Assembly: GCA_950022295.1 (NCBI GenBank) | Contig: OX465600.1 | Location: 25,767,282-25,831,281 of the forward strand | From: Bromus sterilis | Taxonomy: Eukaryota; Streptophyta; Magnoliopsida; Poales; Poaceae | Length of the DNA stretch: 64,000 nucleotides | Direction: 5' to 3' | Part shown: one piece after another, positions 1 to 11,731 of the stretch | How the letters are laid out: each line of letters opens with the position of its first letter | Numbering within the stretch: position 1 is the stretch's first letter | Made by a program: the position numbers and the translations under genes | The notes under the pieces: generated by a model | What the model saw: only the letters and a program-made list of their open reading frames with translations | What the model was told of the DNA's origin: nothing | The model's database searches: none

Positions 1-966
1 ATGGCCTATGCGGAGGTTTGCCAAGTGCATGTTAACTGTCTTTAAAGGAAAACCCATATGCAGGTGTGGAGTATAAACACAAAGCGTTCTTAGTCTGCCT
101 CTAGGACTAACTCGTGTGTTATGGATGACATGTTTTCCTGATCATAGGGCATTGAAAATGCCGGTAACACATGGGAACACATTGTTGCCAGAACAAGGAT
201 GATGAACCGACCCAATTGTATGATTTACTTTGAGATCACATCGTTTCCATGTTATGAGTAAAATCATCTAAAGTTAATATGCACGTGTCGCTAATGACCA
301 TGTGAATGTTTCGTAGCTTCATACCGGAGGGTGGGTTTTGACTCTGTCCAAACACCACCCGTAACAGGCGTGGCTATAAAGGCTTTGATCACTCACACCT
401 GAAAGTGTGTCAAGAGACTTAACGATTCAAGTTGGGAATTTGCTCCTCTAACGATGGAGAGATACTTTTTTGGGACCTCTTTGTATTACGGTATCCAACA
501 TCGTCTGGCCAGACAATGTTAATTGATCACAAGGGATACCGGAATACTAAACGAGAAAAATGAAACAAAACAGGAAAGAGGATGACTTGGTATAATGGTT
601 AATGGTTAATCATGCGGATACCTAAAAGATCTCACCTCAGGTTTTGCATAGTATCGTGAAGCGAATAGGACTGGCATGTTAAGATTATGGTTCACTCGAA
701 TTTATATTCATATAGGTGGGGGAACCTTTATGGTTGTCCATGGCTCCGCTATCGGTTATTGTTCCGCGAGAAAGAAAGTTTCCGGTTCGTGTCTGTATCC
801 TACCGAACCTATGGGGTCAAACACTTAAGCGTAGTTGATCTGTTGAGTACTAGAGTGATAGGAGCATGTATTTGTCACAGCACGAAAGTCTCGGAGTGAT
901 CGGGTTATGATCACATCATTATTTTCTATCACTGAGCAATATATAGATGGCTAAGAAAAAGGACCA
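1..966. other. Unclassified repeat-like intergenic DNA
   Basis: No gene is supported here. The only open frame (687-899) has no recognisable domain. The style of the text resembles the LTR or untranslated part of a Triticeae retroelement, but no termini, primer binding site or coding domain is visible. It abuts a gypsy LTR that is truncated at this side. Confidence 0.4.
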
Positions 967-2387
967 CTCAATCTCTCCGGTCTTGTTGTTCACAAATGAT
1001 AAAACGCAAGGGGATAATGATAGCAACTTGAAAGTAAATGCAAAAAAGTAAATAAAGCTTGGAAACAATAATGAGGATATGGACCGGGATACGTGATGTT
1101 CGCTAGTGATGTCTCTCTCCCAAAAGACGATAAAAATGCTATGTGGGGTAAACAAATTACACAAAGGCAATTGACAGGATTATGAACGCACCGCAATGCT
1201 AACTATGCTACAAAAGAAAGGAAGAGGTTCAAAAGCACGGGCAGTACGCCAAAGTAAGTAGACCGAAATCCATCTGCATCTACTACTAATCATCCACCTT
1301 GAGATATCTATCCAGAACATCTCGCTGGTATTAAGTTGCGAGCCCCACCCAAAGTGTAAACCCAAAGCAACAGACAACTGCATTAAAAAGAACTTTGCGT
1401 AAAGTAAACAATCCTTGTAACCGCGGTTACAAGCACCGTTGTTTTCCCCCTTGTGGCAACAACACATCCCCTAGACTCATGTTTCTGTCACTCAAGCATG
1501 TCATCGGGGAGGCATGAACCCACAATCTAGCACAACGCTCCCTTTTGGAGTCACTACCGGCCAAAGCAATAAACAACAACGGAGAGCATGCAAGAATTAC
1601 TTAGGAACAAAAATACAAAAGATAAAAACCAAATATATTACTCTATCACAATCTGAACATAATCTCATAATCCATCAGATCCGATCAAACTCAACATAGC
1701 AATAGCAAAAATATTACAAAGGTGCCTCGATCATGTAGGGCATCTCACGAGGTCTAAAAAATGAAGATCAAAGAGGGGAGGAGAACATCACATAGCTACT
1801 GATCACGGACCCATGCTCCAAGGAAAACTACTCACGAGACATCCGGGGAGCATCCATGGTGGAGAGGAGACTCCCGGAGGTCAATCCTCCCTCCGGCAGG
1901 GTGCCTGGAAGAGGTATTCTGGTGCTCCCGATCTTGGAAGCGCGGCGGTGGCGGAACAGAGGCGAGTTCGCGGAATAGGGTTCCCCCTCTGGAGTTTTCC
2001 CGTGACGGGGGATAAATAGGCGAAGGGGGGCAGCCAGAGGTGGACCAGGGGCCCCAGAGGCCCCCCTGGCGCGGCCAGGGGTGGGGCCGCGCCGGGTGGC
2101 CGCCTGGGCCCCCATGGCCCCCCTCTGGCCCCTCCCGGGCTTTTCTCGAAGCTTCCGTCACGCTGATTTTTTATCTGAATTTTCCCGAATTTTTCTGGCA
2201 CTTTTTATATGGGGGAAAACTGAAATAGAAAAACAGCAGAAAACAGGAACTAGCACTGGGGTACACTGAGTTAATAGGTTAGTCCAAATATGATAAAAAA
2301 TGTATGAAAGTGTATCTAGATCATAGCAATATCACACAAAACATGCATGGAGCAAGCAGAAATTATCGATACGTTTTGGACGTATCA
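967..2387 (-). repeat. Truncated gypsy LTR, same family as the element at 24062-32342
   Basis: The stretch matches, base for base over long runs, the two LTRs at 24062-25677 and 30725-32342. Read on the minus strand it begins with the LTR terminus TGATACGTCC (edge at 2387). The other LTR end, about 220 bp, is missing and the match stops near 967. No internal region follows on either side, so it is a solo or truncated LTR. Its GC-rich middle (1830-2200) creates long open frames on both strands that are not genes. Confidence 0.85.
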
Positions 2388-5076
2388 ACCACTTACATGT
2401 TTGGTGCTGCCATATATTTATAGAGCTTTTTTCACATTTATTACAAATAAATAGACAGGCGCGGCAACACACGCCATCAATGATCTAGTATGATATGGTA
2501 AACAAGTGTTGAGCTGATAATAATGGTATTTAGTGGTATTTTTGAGCATGCACCGCACGGAGCGTTGGCATTTTTAACAAATAAAACTTCGAGTGAATAG
2601 TGGAACATAACTAATGACATAAATAATAAAACCCTTAATAAAAAGATTCCTCTATATACATGCCCTAATTACAATCATTGTATATAGTTTGAACACATAA
2701 TTAACACGCATACCTATGTGAACCAGAATCACTCACAAAAATATCAAGGAGCAACAAAAAACAAAGTGATCAGTAAGTGTAATTTCGGAAATGAGCAACA
2801 GAAGACTCTTTGGTTGCCATGAACTTTCTACATGTTTTACATTAGTCCATTGAGGTCAGGTGATCCACATGCCTTAGTGCTACGAAGAGAGATGATACGA
2901 TATATCTTCATCAAGGGGACGGTACAACGATGAGCGAGAGGTGCTTAAATCCACAGAACATCTCGGCGTACCTACTGATGAATACGTGGTAGCGTGGGAT
3001 GCCAATGCAAGTAATATGGCGGCACGTGGGCCAACTGTTGCGGTTGCGAACGCACATGCAGGTCGACCAAAGGTGCATGGGTTTAAAGATGAAGTTGATG
3101 GAGCAGACCATGGTGGCAGAATATCAGCATCATGTGGAGCTACATGGCAATGAGGAGCCACACGGCCACAATAGCTGCAACGATGGGCTCAAGCGGTACG
3201 TTGCTGGATGTTGAAAGAGAAATGTACCATTTAGCTTCATGGTTAAGCATATCCATTCCTCTCTGATCCACTGAATCACCTTGCTCTGCTATTGTTCCCG
3301 ATGTCTCATGTTCTCATGTACATGTTGTAACTTCTATCTAATTTTGCTATCATCGCCCCCTCAGTTTGATCACTCGTCATTAGGTATCTAGTGTACTAGG
3401 ATAGTGCTACCAAAACGTTGTAATGAATAAAATGAGAGTGATTAAATCTCTATATATACACATGGGAAAACGAGCTTCAGATAAGCGGCGGTTGGTGAGA
3501 ATTCAATTATTGCGTCAGTCGGGGCACATAAGCTTTAAACTGTGATGATAAAACTATACCTCCACGATCTCACCCAAGTGTGCTATGATCATTTCGAGAT
3601 TGTTTGGTTTCTATCGAAACAGGGTTGGTCTAATGAAATATTGGGCCCAGGCGAACCATAATAAATATATTTTTTATTAAATTTGTATACTTGTTTGGAT
3701 CTTTGTTTTACCATGTTATAGTGTTACAAGTGTAATTTTCCTGTTGGTATAGTTTAACCACATGACAATGTTAACATATATTAATTGGTGTATTTTATTT
3801 TTATATTGAATATCATAGAAAGATGGTAAGATGTATTTTGTAATAAACTTTGGGCAGACTATTTTTTATAAAATGCATAATTTATACTATTTTACGGTAT
3901 AGATCTGCAAAGAGTATGATTCAACAAATATCATAATAGTGGTTTCTAGTATGTGATTAAGTAAGCATATGTATAGAAAGTTTTAGAATATAGACTAAGC
4001 CAATGATATTATTCTTTAATATTTTTTGTATAATTTGTTTAGCATTAATATTTTGTACTTTGTGTTGAAACAAAATGCTTAGAGTAATCACCCATAAATT
4101 CAAATATGTGTGCATTATATTCTGTTTCCATTTGTTAACTTTAGTATTTGATATTCACTTATAAAAATGTGTTTGTTATGATCATTTTCTATAGAAGTCC
4201 CCTGCCAGTTTATGAAATAAAAATGTATTGCGCATAGTTAAACATGTAAGTAATTCTGTAATATATGGATTGAGCTGTAAAAATAATATCACAACATTTT
4301 ATCTGTTGAAATAATTTGGCTCATATCTATTAAGATCCATTTAGAACATACTATAAATACAAAATCATGGTTAAAGTCGTGCATTCTTTCACAAAAACAT
4401 TCATGCTTCAAGGTTAACAGCCGGCCCTGTATCCAGAGGTGTGTGCCTGACAAAAAGAGGTGCTTGAATGTGACCTATAAATCGCATACGATTTTTGGCT
4501 AACCAAACAGGCTAGATGATATGTTCTTTGAAAATTGAAACCCGTACAGTAGGTGAGTATATAGAAAATGAGAAGCATGGTTCCTTTAGGCCAAGCGAAG
4601 CACACGCCATGGCGCCGCTAGCAAGATTCACGAGGCAAACGGTAATGTTGTGTAATACTTGATGGATGAAATCAATTCGCTTTGGGCGCGTAACATGACC
4701 TATATTGTGACAATAAGAACCTTCTAACAGTGAGTATGACCCATAAGAAACTATGATGCAATATCTTGACGTGGGCGTCGTCATCAGTGGCGGACGTTGT
4801 TCCGGCTGGCCGCCGGCGAGGCTTCCAATCCCTGCCAGCAGCTCTGTGACGAATATCCATGCGAGTAACACTCAGGACACCAACCAAATTTTGCATATGC
4901 ACACTCCAGGAAGGTCGCCGGATCAAGTCACGCAACTTTTGGCCATGGTACGATCTGACCAACTGATGCCGATGGGTCTCGACCGTGTTTATCTCTTTTC
5001 CCCTTATTCCTGACCTAAACGTTCTTTTTCTCTCCCAAAATCATAGCCATCGGCTGCTCCAATTTCGTCCGCCTCC
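2388..5076. other. Gene-free intergenic stretch
   Basis: No coding region is supported. 3640-4420 is strongly AT-rich. Short open frames at 2880-3214 and 4414-5013 have no recognisable domain, biased codon use or splice context. I see no clear element boundary. Confidence 0.5.
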
Positions 5077-5084
5077 ACCATTGG

Positions 5085-5243
5085 CGTAGCTAGGGGGTTT
5101 AGGGTGGTCCATGGACCACCCTGGAATTTGCAAGTAGCATATATATAGTGTAGTAAAAACTGATTTTTTTAGAATTAAGCACTATATGTATGTGGATATT
5201 TAGTGCTGGGCCACCCTGAAAAATTGACCTGGCTACGCCACTA
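5085..5243. mobile_element. MITE-like element of the GGCGTAGC / GCTACGCC type (hAT-like)
   Basis: The 159-bp stretch has near-complementary ends (GGCGTAGCTAGG at the left, GGCTACGCCACTA at the right) with inner GGGTGGTCC and GGGCCACCC also pairing. An 8-bp direct repeat, accattgg, lies at 5077-5084 and 5244-5251, the size expected for a hAT target duplication. The left terminus seems to have lost its first bases, so the exact edge is uncertain. It has no coding capacity. Confidence 0.55.
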
Positions 5244-5636
5244 ACCATTGGTATGTACCTCCAGTCGCTAGCCCAGCAATGACTCACTGTTCGATACCTA
5301 TCCCCCACCGACCACTGTCGTCTTCAACTTCGGCTTCCGTACGTGTCCCTGTGGAAACTCGGCAATTCTAGCATATGCACTATCCCGATCCATATATATA
5401 CAAGTCTTTTGGCGGGTGGAGTGTTTTTATACCCAAGCAGATGCGCCAAATCCCCGAAGCGTTTTCTAGAGTTTTGGAGTGCAGCGGCGGCGCAAGGAAA
5501 ATCTTGGATCCTCAGGGCGTGACTCGAGCCTCTCTTTGCCAGCACGTCCCTACGACGAGAGTTCTCGTTGTGGCTACCTGCCATGGCTGGAACGGAGATG
5601 GAAGTGGATCGGTGAGGGGAGGAAACCAGTGAGGTA

Positions 5637-6395
5637 ATGAAAGATACAGCCGTCGATATGGTGGCAAGACTAAACACCCTCAATATGATGGAAGCAGAGA
5701 AGAGGATTGCGATCATGGATGATCTGGATGATGCTGCTGAAAAGACAAGTTTCTCCATTGCGGGCAAGGTGCTGTTGATCGCGGAGTTCCATATCCAAAC
5801 TATAAACAACGCCCTAAGGCCGGGTTGGGGAAACCCTAAAGGCCTAAAGTTCAAAGAAATGGGAGAAAACATATTTGTGGCGAGCATGGACTTGAAAGCC
5901 GACGTTGATCGGATCTGGGATAGCTCTCCATGGATGATTGGCAAACATGCAATGGTTCTTAGTACCTTTGATTGGAGTATGATACCGCATGAAGTTAAGT
6001 TTGATAGGATCCCACTGTGGATCAGATGTCATGATCTCCCCTTCAACTGGTTGAACGAGGCGAGAGCTAAGGTGGTGGCATCGCAAATTGGTGATTTCAT
6101 CAAGTTGGACCTGTCTTGCACTAGCAAGGGATGGGGCCAAAGTATGAGGGCAAAAGTTTGGATTGATGTCAATGAACCATTGAGAAGGGTGGTCCTATTT
6201 AACTCGTTGCGAAGAAAGAAAGTCGATAGGTATGGTGTTCTCTTTTAGAGCCTGCCCTATTTTTGCCTCACATGTGGGAAGTTGGGACACCCTGATTCCC
6301 ATTGTCATAACCCTCTACCTAGGAAAGTGGATGGATCTTGGGAGTATGATGCTAGCATTAGGTTCCCGGAACACGAAAGCGCAAGAATGATCAGA
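5637..6395 (+). pseudogene. LINE ORF1 remnant (DUF4283 plus zinc knuckle)
   Basis: The frame from 5637 encodes a DUF4283-type domain, the RNA-binding gag-like part of plant L1 ORF1. Its hallmarks include SSPWMIGKHAMVL and PLWIRCHDLPF. A TAG stop at 6246-6248 interrupts the frame. The same frame then continues into a CX2CX4HX4C zinc knuckle (C-L-T-C-G-K-L-G-H-P-D-S-H-C, about 6263-6304). No endonuclease or reverse transcriptase follows, so this is a fragment rather than a host gene. It is likely non-functional. Confidence 0.75.
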
Positions 6396-7064
6396 GGGGG
6401 AGGGGGTGAATGATCACTTCTAAAATTTCTTCGAAACTTTGAAGTGAAACAGAGAAACACAAGCAACTAAATGGAACACGAAGGAAATGCAACTTCGGAA
6501 TACATGTCGAGATAGTTCACAACGAAGGTAAGCATGGCGAGGGGAAACATCGAGTGTAAATGAGCTAAAGAGTAAATATTGAAAGTAAGTATTAGAAGGA
6601 AAACGAGCCTGACTTAGTGATTTTTAGTGAACCATTTCACACTCTGCAAAGTGCTACGTCTGGTTGGAGGGACTGGTGATTGAACACCTGAAGCAAAACT
6701 CTCTCCGCCCTATTCTCCACTGCAAAAAACTCCTCGAATTTGTCCAGTTCTTACTCGGGGTAGATGATTTAGCACATCTTCGAAACCTTTACAAACTTTC
6801 TTCAGCGGTGACAATTACTCTTTGACTGTTTGACAGTCGACGCCTAACCGTCTAGGAGACTTGCAGATCTCCAAGATAAAAGGGACAACTAATATCAACC
6901 TAAGTCTCTGTGAATTGCTCAACTCAGTATGGGACACAACTAGAGAAAAGGCTATAGGAGGACTCTCTATTAGTGGCACATATTGTATGTAATGTGTCAC
7001 TATATGTAAGGGGTGGCGCAGTGTTACAATGTAAAATGCATGTTATGTAAGATTTAAAGAACTA
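6396..7064. other. Gene-free stretch following the LINE remnant
   Basis: I see no gene. The motif gggggagggggtgaatgatca near 6397 resembles text at 63133-63150 (ggaggggggtgaataagtga) and probably belongs to an LTR-retroelement untranslated region. Family and edges are not determined. Confidence 0.4.
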
Positions 7065-7570
7065 GATGATACCCGGCGCGTTGTTGCGGGAATCAGTTGC
7101 AATATATTTTGAATGATTGATTGCATGAAATATGAATAGTTGAATTAATAGTATATAAACTAAAGTATAAAAATACATTTTATGTATTGTATTTTATTAT
7201 TGTGTAGTTACAAATATTTATTAAATATAAGTAATGTAATATAATGAAAAAAAATACATGCATGTTGAGTGAGTTGGCATGTGTCATTATATTGATGTGT
7301 GCATGAGATCAACTAATAACTAAGAACTTGTTCTCATGCATATTGTGGTGAGTCTTTGATGATGTAACATGTATGCATGTTAAAAGTTATGTAATATAAT
7401 AGAAAAAAAATTCATGCATGTTGAGGAAGATTGCATGTGTCATTAAATGGATGTGTGCATGAGATCAACTAATAATGAAGAAATTGTTCTCATGCATATT
7501 GTGGTGGGCCTTTGATGAGGTGGCATGCTTGCATGTTGAGATAGATAAGATAGTGGGGATGATCTATTAT
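7065..7570. repeat. AT-rich repeat with an internal tandem duplication
   Basis: The stretch opens with actagatgatacccggcgcg and closes in tattatagtattatagatat, a layout shared by abundant non-coding grass repeats. Inside, a roughly 155-160-bp unit (about 7228-7385) is repeated once (about 7388-7545). Both copies carry catgcatgttgag, catgtgtcatta and gcatgagatcaactaataa. No coding capacity. Confidence 0.6.
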
Positions 7571-8289
7571 AGTATTATAGATATCTTGTACCATCTAGAA
7601 CAATGTATGTGAAATTTACAAAATTTTCAGAAGTTCCAAAAATATCTTCATGACATTTTAAAGGAAATGTTAGTCTAATATAGACCAATTTTAGCATTCA
7701 CAAATAATTTAATGACAATTTAAAAGTTGTTCATGCACTTAGAAAATGTTCATGGCATTTAAACAAAATGTTAATACATTGTGAGAATTGCTTTACCAGG
7801 ACCCGTATCTAGTCGACTAACCTCGCTCTTGTCTATATCGAGGTGAGATATAGGTATGATGCGCCCAATCGCGAAATCACTAGTTAAGGGATCTCTCGTG
7901 GTGGCAAATGGTGCGCTGTATGTGTGCCACTTATCGTAATTAGAGAGTTTGAATCGGATTTCTTTTGACACATAGGAAGAGATGTGTGGGTTATTTGTGT
8001 TCTCTCAACCAAAAAATAAATAAAAATTGTGAGAATGCTCTAAAGGATTCAACATCTAGCAATTAACCCCATGATGACCCAAAGTGAGCATACAAAAATG
8101 ATGTGTGATTCTCCTTCCATGAATGATTGTGCCTGTAAATGTAATAAAGTACCAACATCTATATATAATGGAGTATCAGGAAGAAATGGCTAAGATAGAA
8201 TGTAGCTACATCCTATGTGAACGGTAAATTCGAAAAGATAGCAAGAAAATCCGGAAACTTTGTGTCTTTGATTATGGAATTTGGTGGCT
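7571..8289. other. Intergenic, with a copy of ARID-gene intron sequence
   Basis: No gene. 8069-8125 closely matches 16757-16815, which lies in the large intron of the ARID gene (shared ccccatgatgacccaaagtg). It is therefore the left part of the duplicated ARID segment described at 8290-8750. Confidence 0.5.
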
Positions 8290-8750
8290 CATGAGGTGAT
8301 GATCGCTCATGAGGTGACGGCGGCGTATGCCCCGCAAGAGCGCACTGCGAGGTACAAGCGGAGGATGTCCGTCGAGTCGTCTTGTCTTCCCCGAGCAGCA
8401 GAGCATAGGAGTCTTCGGGAGTACAGGCCGGAAGCCCGGCAGATGCACGCGCCTGGGCGAGGAAGGCTGCAAGGACGCCGTCGAATAGGGCGGGCGCACC
8501 CGCTTTGGTGAGCTCATCGTCCGGCATCTCCAGCCCCGAGAGGTGCCCACGAGCGCGGAGCTTGCCGTTAACGTAGCACAGAGAAAGGACAACGTACATG
8601 GGATGGACCGCTGGACATCTGCGACAGCTGCGACGCCCCCACGGCGGGTCGGCGCGCTGTGGGGGTTGGGTTCTGGCTTCGGGTGTCAGTTTTGAAAGGG
8701 GGGGATTCGTGGCAGGTAGGTGGTGGCGGTGAGCTCGGAGAGGTGGCCAA
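8290..8750 (-). pseudogene. Truncated duplicate of ARID-ELM2 gene exon 1
   Basis: Read on the minus strand, the sequence parallels the start of the ARID gene at 19124. It keeps the proline-rich N-terminus, GKLRARGHLSGLE, APALF(D/N)GVLAAFLA and the start of the ARID domain (LRLYLAVRS). The start codon is TTG at 8748-8750 instead of ATG, a frame change lies near 8400, and homology ends near 8290 within the ARID domain. The rest of exon 1 and the ELM2-SANT exon are absent. It cannot encode a working ARID protein and is a duplicated, decayed segment. Confidence 0.8.
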
Positions 8751-8765
8751 TTTTTGCTTCCAGGC

Positions 8766-9105
8766 CCTTTGCGTTGAGAAAAACTAGACCCTAAAGATCG
8801 GGGAGGAGTAGCTTTTTATGAGTAGAAGAATCCGAATCCATTGATTTCAAAACGTAGATCTATGTGGGTGTGAATGGGGGAGGGGGTAGAGGAGATGGTG
8901 TACAAAGGGTGACGAAGATGGGGTGGAGGGTGGGTTGATGAGGTTGCCGGATCCACAACACATTACCAACTACGAAGCACAATAGTTTATGGTAATGAGA
9001 GTTGTTCCGAAGAAAATTGCCTGACGGTGAAAGAAAAGATATGACACGTCTCATACTTTGAAATGTGTCTTTCGCGACATGGCAATATTAGCTCGTGGTC
9101 GTGGG
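8766..9105 (-). repeat. Duplicated 5' flank of the ARID gene, copy A
   Basis: The stretch upstream of the truncated ARID exon matches the region just upstream of the intact ARID gene (19140-19345): ttgagaaaaacta, ccctaga/gatctat, ggtgtg(g/a)atg and gatggtgta in the same order. It continues with a segment (8980-9100) carrying ttatggtaatg, gaagaaaatt and aaaagatatgacac. That segment also occurs at 9795-9905, 10180-10290 and 37600-37680. Confidence 0.65.
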
Positions 9106-9615
9106 CGGCACGACGGTGGCCTACTGCTTTTGCGTCTTGGGCATTTCGGCTTTCCCGAGTGGCGGCGTTTGGGTGGTCTGTGGGATTTAGGCATTGGAAA
9201 GGACAGGGCGGCGGGTTAGCCGATGTTTTATATCGTCCAGATTCTGACAATCTTTCTAGGTTTTAGGTTTTGAGCTTTGGTCAACATAATGCTCATAAAA
9301 ACCCCTCAAAATATAAAAAATAATATTCATATACAATTTTTTTATTGACGGAACAAAAAGGGATAATTACATTAGTGAAACCTCCCCAATTGCGTGAGAG
9401 GTTATTTATTATGTAGACTGCAAACACCATTTCTTAAGACATTGGGTCATACACCTGTTGGGCCCTCGAACCCACCCACAGCATGTTCGATCTTGGACGT
9501 TTTTTTCCATTCAACCGAAATCTTCAAAGCCGGTCCAAATGATGGACTGATCAGCACGTCCCATACATAGTCCATATATGGGGTGGATATAGAAATTTTT
9601 TGGTCCGAATCACTA
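9106..9615. other. Gene-free stretch
   Basis: An open frame at 9063-9266 has no recognisable domain. No element boundary is apparent up to the Mutator-like MITE. Confidence 0.4.
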
Positions 9616-9625
9616 TCGTTTATGG

Positions 9626-9793
9626 GGATTGCTAAATCTCAGTCGACTAAGACTTAACGAAGTCTCAGTCAATGCTATATTCATGAGATCGCGTGTGAAA
9701 ATTCGTGCAAAAAAATAGATATTTTTTTTACATGTTCTACCACTTGCTTGAGACTTTGTTAAATCTTAGTCGGCTAAGATCTAGACACACCAG
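9626..9793. mobile_element. Mutator-like MITE with 10-bp target duplication
   Basis: This 168-bp element has inverted ends: gctaaatctcagtcgacta at the left, and ttaaatcttagtcggctaa at the right, its near reverse complement read inward. It is flanked by the direct repeat tcgtttatgg (9616-9625 and 9794-9803), the duplication size typical of Mutator-type insertions. It sits inside a copy of the ARID 5'-flank repeat: removing it makes the text read through like 8980-9100. No coding capacity. Confidence 0.75.
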
Positions 9794-9800
9794 TCGTTTA

Positions 9801-10440
9801 TGGTAATGTGAGTTGTTCCAAAGAAATTTGACGGTGAAAGAAAAGATATGACACTTCTCATACTTTGAAATGTAAATGTCGGGACATGGCAGTATTAGCT
9901 GCCATCGAACAAGTTATTTAATACATAACGCATTTACGGTATAAATATGAATTATAAATTATAGGGCACAAATACTTTAGAAATGTCTAATACATTCTAA
10001 TAAAGGGAATATTCAAGTTTTGGTTGGTGCTCTTGATGAAACAAATTTTAATCCATAGCGCCAAACCCTAGATTTATGCGTAGGTGTGTGGAATACGGGG
10101 TGTAGTGCAGCAGGGGAAGAAAAATGGGTGATGATGTATGATGAGATTACCGGGTCCATATTTGATCGCATACTATGATACACACGTCATTTTGTGGCAA
10201 CATGAGTTGTCATGAAGAAATTGGACGGTAGAAAAGAACATGTGTCATATCTCATGATTTGAAATGTGTCTAATGTAAGTATATTAGTATCAGTTGTCAA
10301 AGAACAAGTTATTTCATGTACAATGCATTTATAGTATAAATCCAAATTTAATGAAGTATATAAGTCCAAATTAAATATTTTAGCTCGGTAGATATTTAAG
10401 ATTTGATACTTTTGAAGTATAATTAAAGACAAAATTAATA
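9801..10440 (-). repeat. Duplicated 5' flank of the ARID gene, copies B and C
   Basis: 9801-9960 repeats the ttatggtaatg ... gatatgacac ... aacaagttatttaata ... ggtataaatat series. 10060-10440 starts again from ccctagattta, gatgagattaccggg and gcatactatga, then ends in aacaagttattt, gcatttatagtataaatcc. Together they form a diverged tandem pair of the same roughly 400-bp unit, also found at 37440-37880. No open frame of interest. Confidence 0.6.
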
Positions 10441-11731
10441 GATTAGTATCTTTGCCTTATAGATAAGATACATTGGGTTCATATTAGGAATGGGTAGTTT
10501 GAGATATTAAGATATGTTGGGTTCATATTAATCTGCGTTGTTAATAAAAAATGGAAAACGAAAAAAAATATGAGATAATTTTATTCAGTTTCAATCCATC
10601 AACGATGTTGTAATACCTTACTCCTTCTTGTGTTATTTTATATCAAGGGTCCTCAAAAGATCACTTACTTGGTGTAATGTGGCTACCCATGGGGTTTTTG
10701 CGGGGGCATGTCGCCGGTGGCTCGAGTAGCAAGAGCTAGCGTGGAGTATTGTGCCATGTACCACATGGTGGCTGTTAGTTTAGCGCGAATGATCTTCTTC
10801 TGGGGTCATCCAAATGGGTCAGAACCGGTGTTGTGGTCGATGCGAAGACATCTCGTGTGAGGGAATGGTTGACAAAGATGACAGAACTCTTAAACCCATA
10901 CATGGAATGCCAAATGTCACTAGGTGATCATCAAGAACGGAGCTACACGAGAAACTCGTAGATTGTTTGGCTAGGGGTTAAAACCATGTAGCTCACTAGA
11001 GCGGTTTTGGAAAGGTATTATGGAATGGTTATAGAAGTATTTGTGTTTTTCTCCTTCTTTTATTTTCGTGTGTAAATTTTGTTTCGTTTTCCTTTTTTCT
11101 ATGTTTTGCTTTGTTTTTTTTTCTTTTTCAAATACATTTTTACTATTTTAATACACGTTGTACATTTTCTGTATTCATGCACAACATTTTTTTCATATGC
11201 GTTAATTTTTTTTCAAATACATGACAAACATTTATTCTAATACATGTTTAGACTTTTTAAAAATACATGTTAAAAAGTTTCAACAACATGTTAATTTTTT
11301 GTGAATGGTTTAACGCATTTTGTAAAACTATCATTTTTTCACATTGTAAAAATATTTTTTTAAAATGTCAGGAACATATTCTTGAATCACGCGGACATTT
11401 TTTCTAAATGTCGTGAACTTTTATTAATAGTATTTTTTTAGATTTCAATTAAAAAAATAACCATGTTAACATTTTCGTAAATCTCACAAATAATTTCTCT
11501 TTAATGATACAAACATTTTTTTAATATTTTTTTATATTGCGTTAACATTGTATAACTATGTGATCAACTACGGAGAGAAAAGTCGCAATGAGCTCCAGAA
11601 AAACAATTGATGAATATCAACCTATGAAAACCTTCCTCATATATAGCCTCATCACACAAAAATACCTCTGAGCTCCAGAAAAGGAAGCGGAGCTGGAGCC
11701 ACCAAGCTACCCCAATAACATATATTGAACA
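10441..11731. other. Gene-free stretch, AT-rich
   Basis: No gene. 11040-11560 is a low-complexity tract made of poly-T runs with repeated acatgtta and acatttt words, a common type of degenerate intergenic repeat in grasses. The 3' untranslated region of the ARID gene should lie just below 11732, but I cannot fix its polyadenylation site. Confidence 0.4.

Noticed and set aside
1828..2201. Several overlapping open frames of about 100 residues in the GC-rich part of the gypsy LTR, repeated at 25124-25546 and 31784-32221
   Set aside because: They run on both strands and in several frames, are proline/glycine/arginine-rich by composition, and lie inside LTRs. They are composition artefacts, not genes.
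4512..4962. Minus-strand open frames of 96-119 residues
   Set aside because: No recognisable domain, no splice pattern and no GC bias; considered chance.
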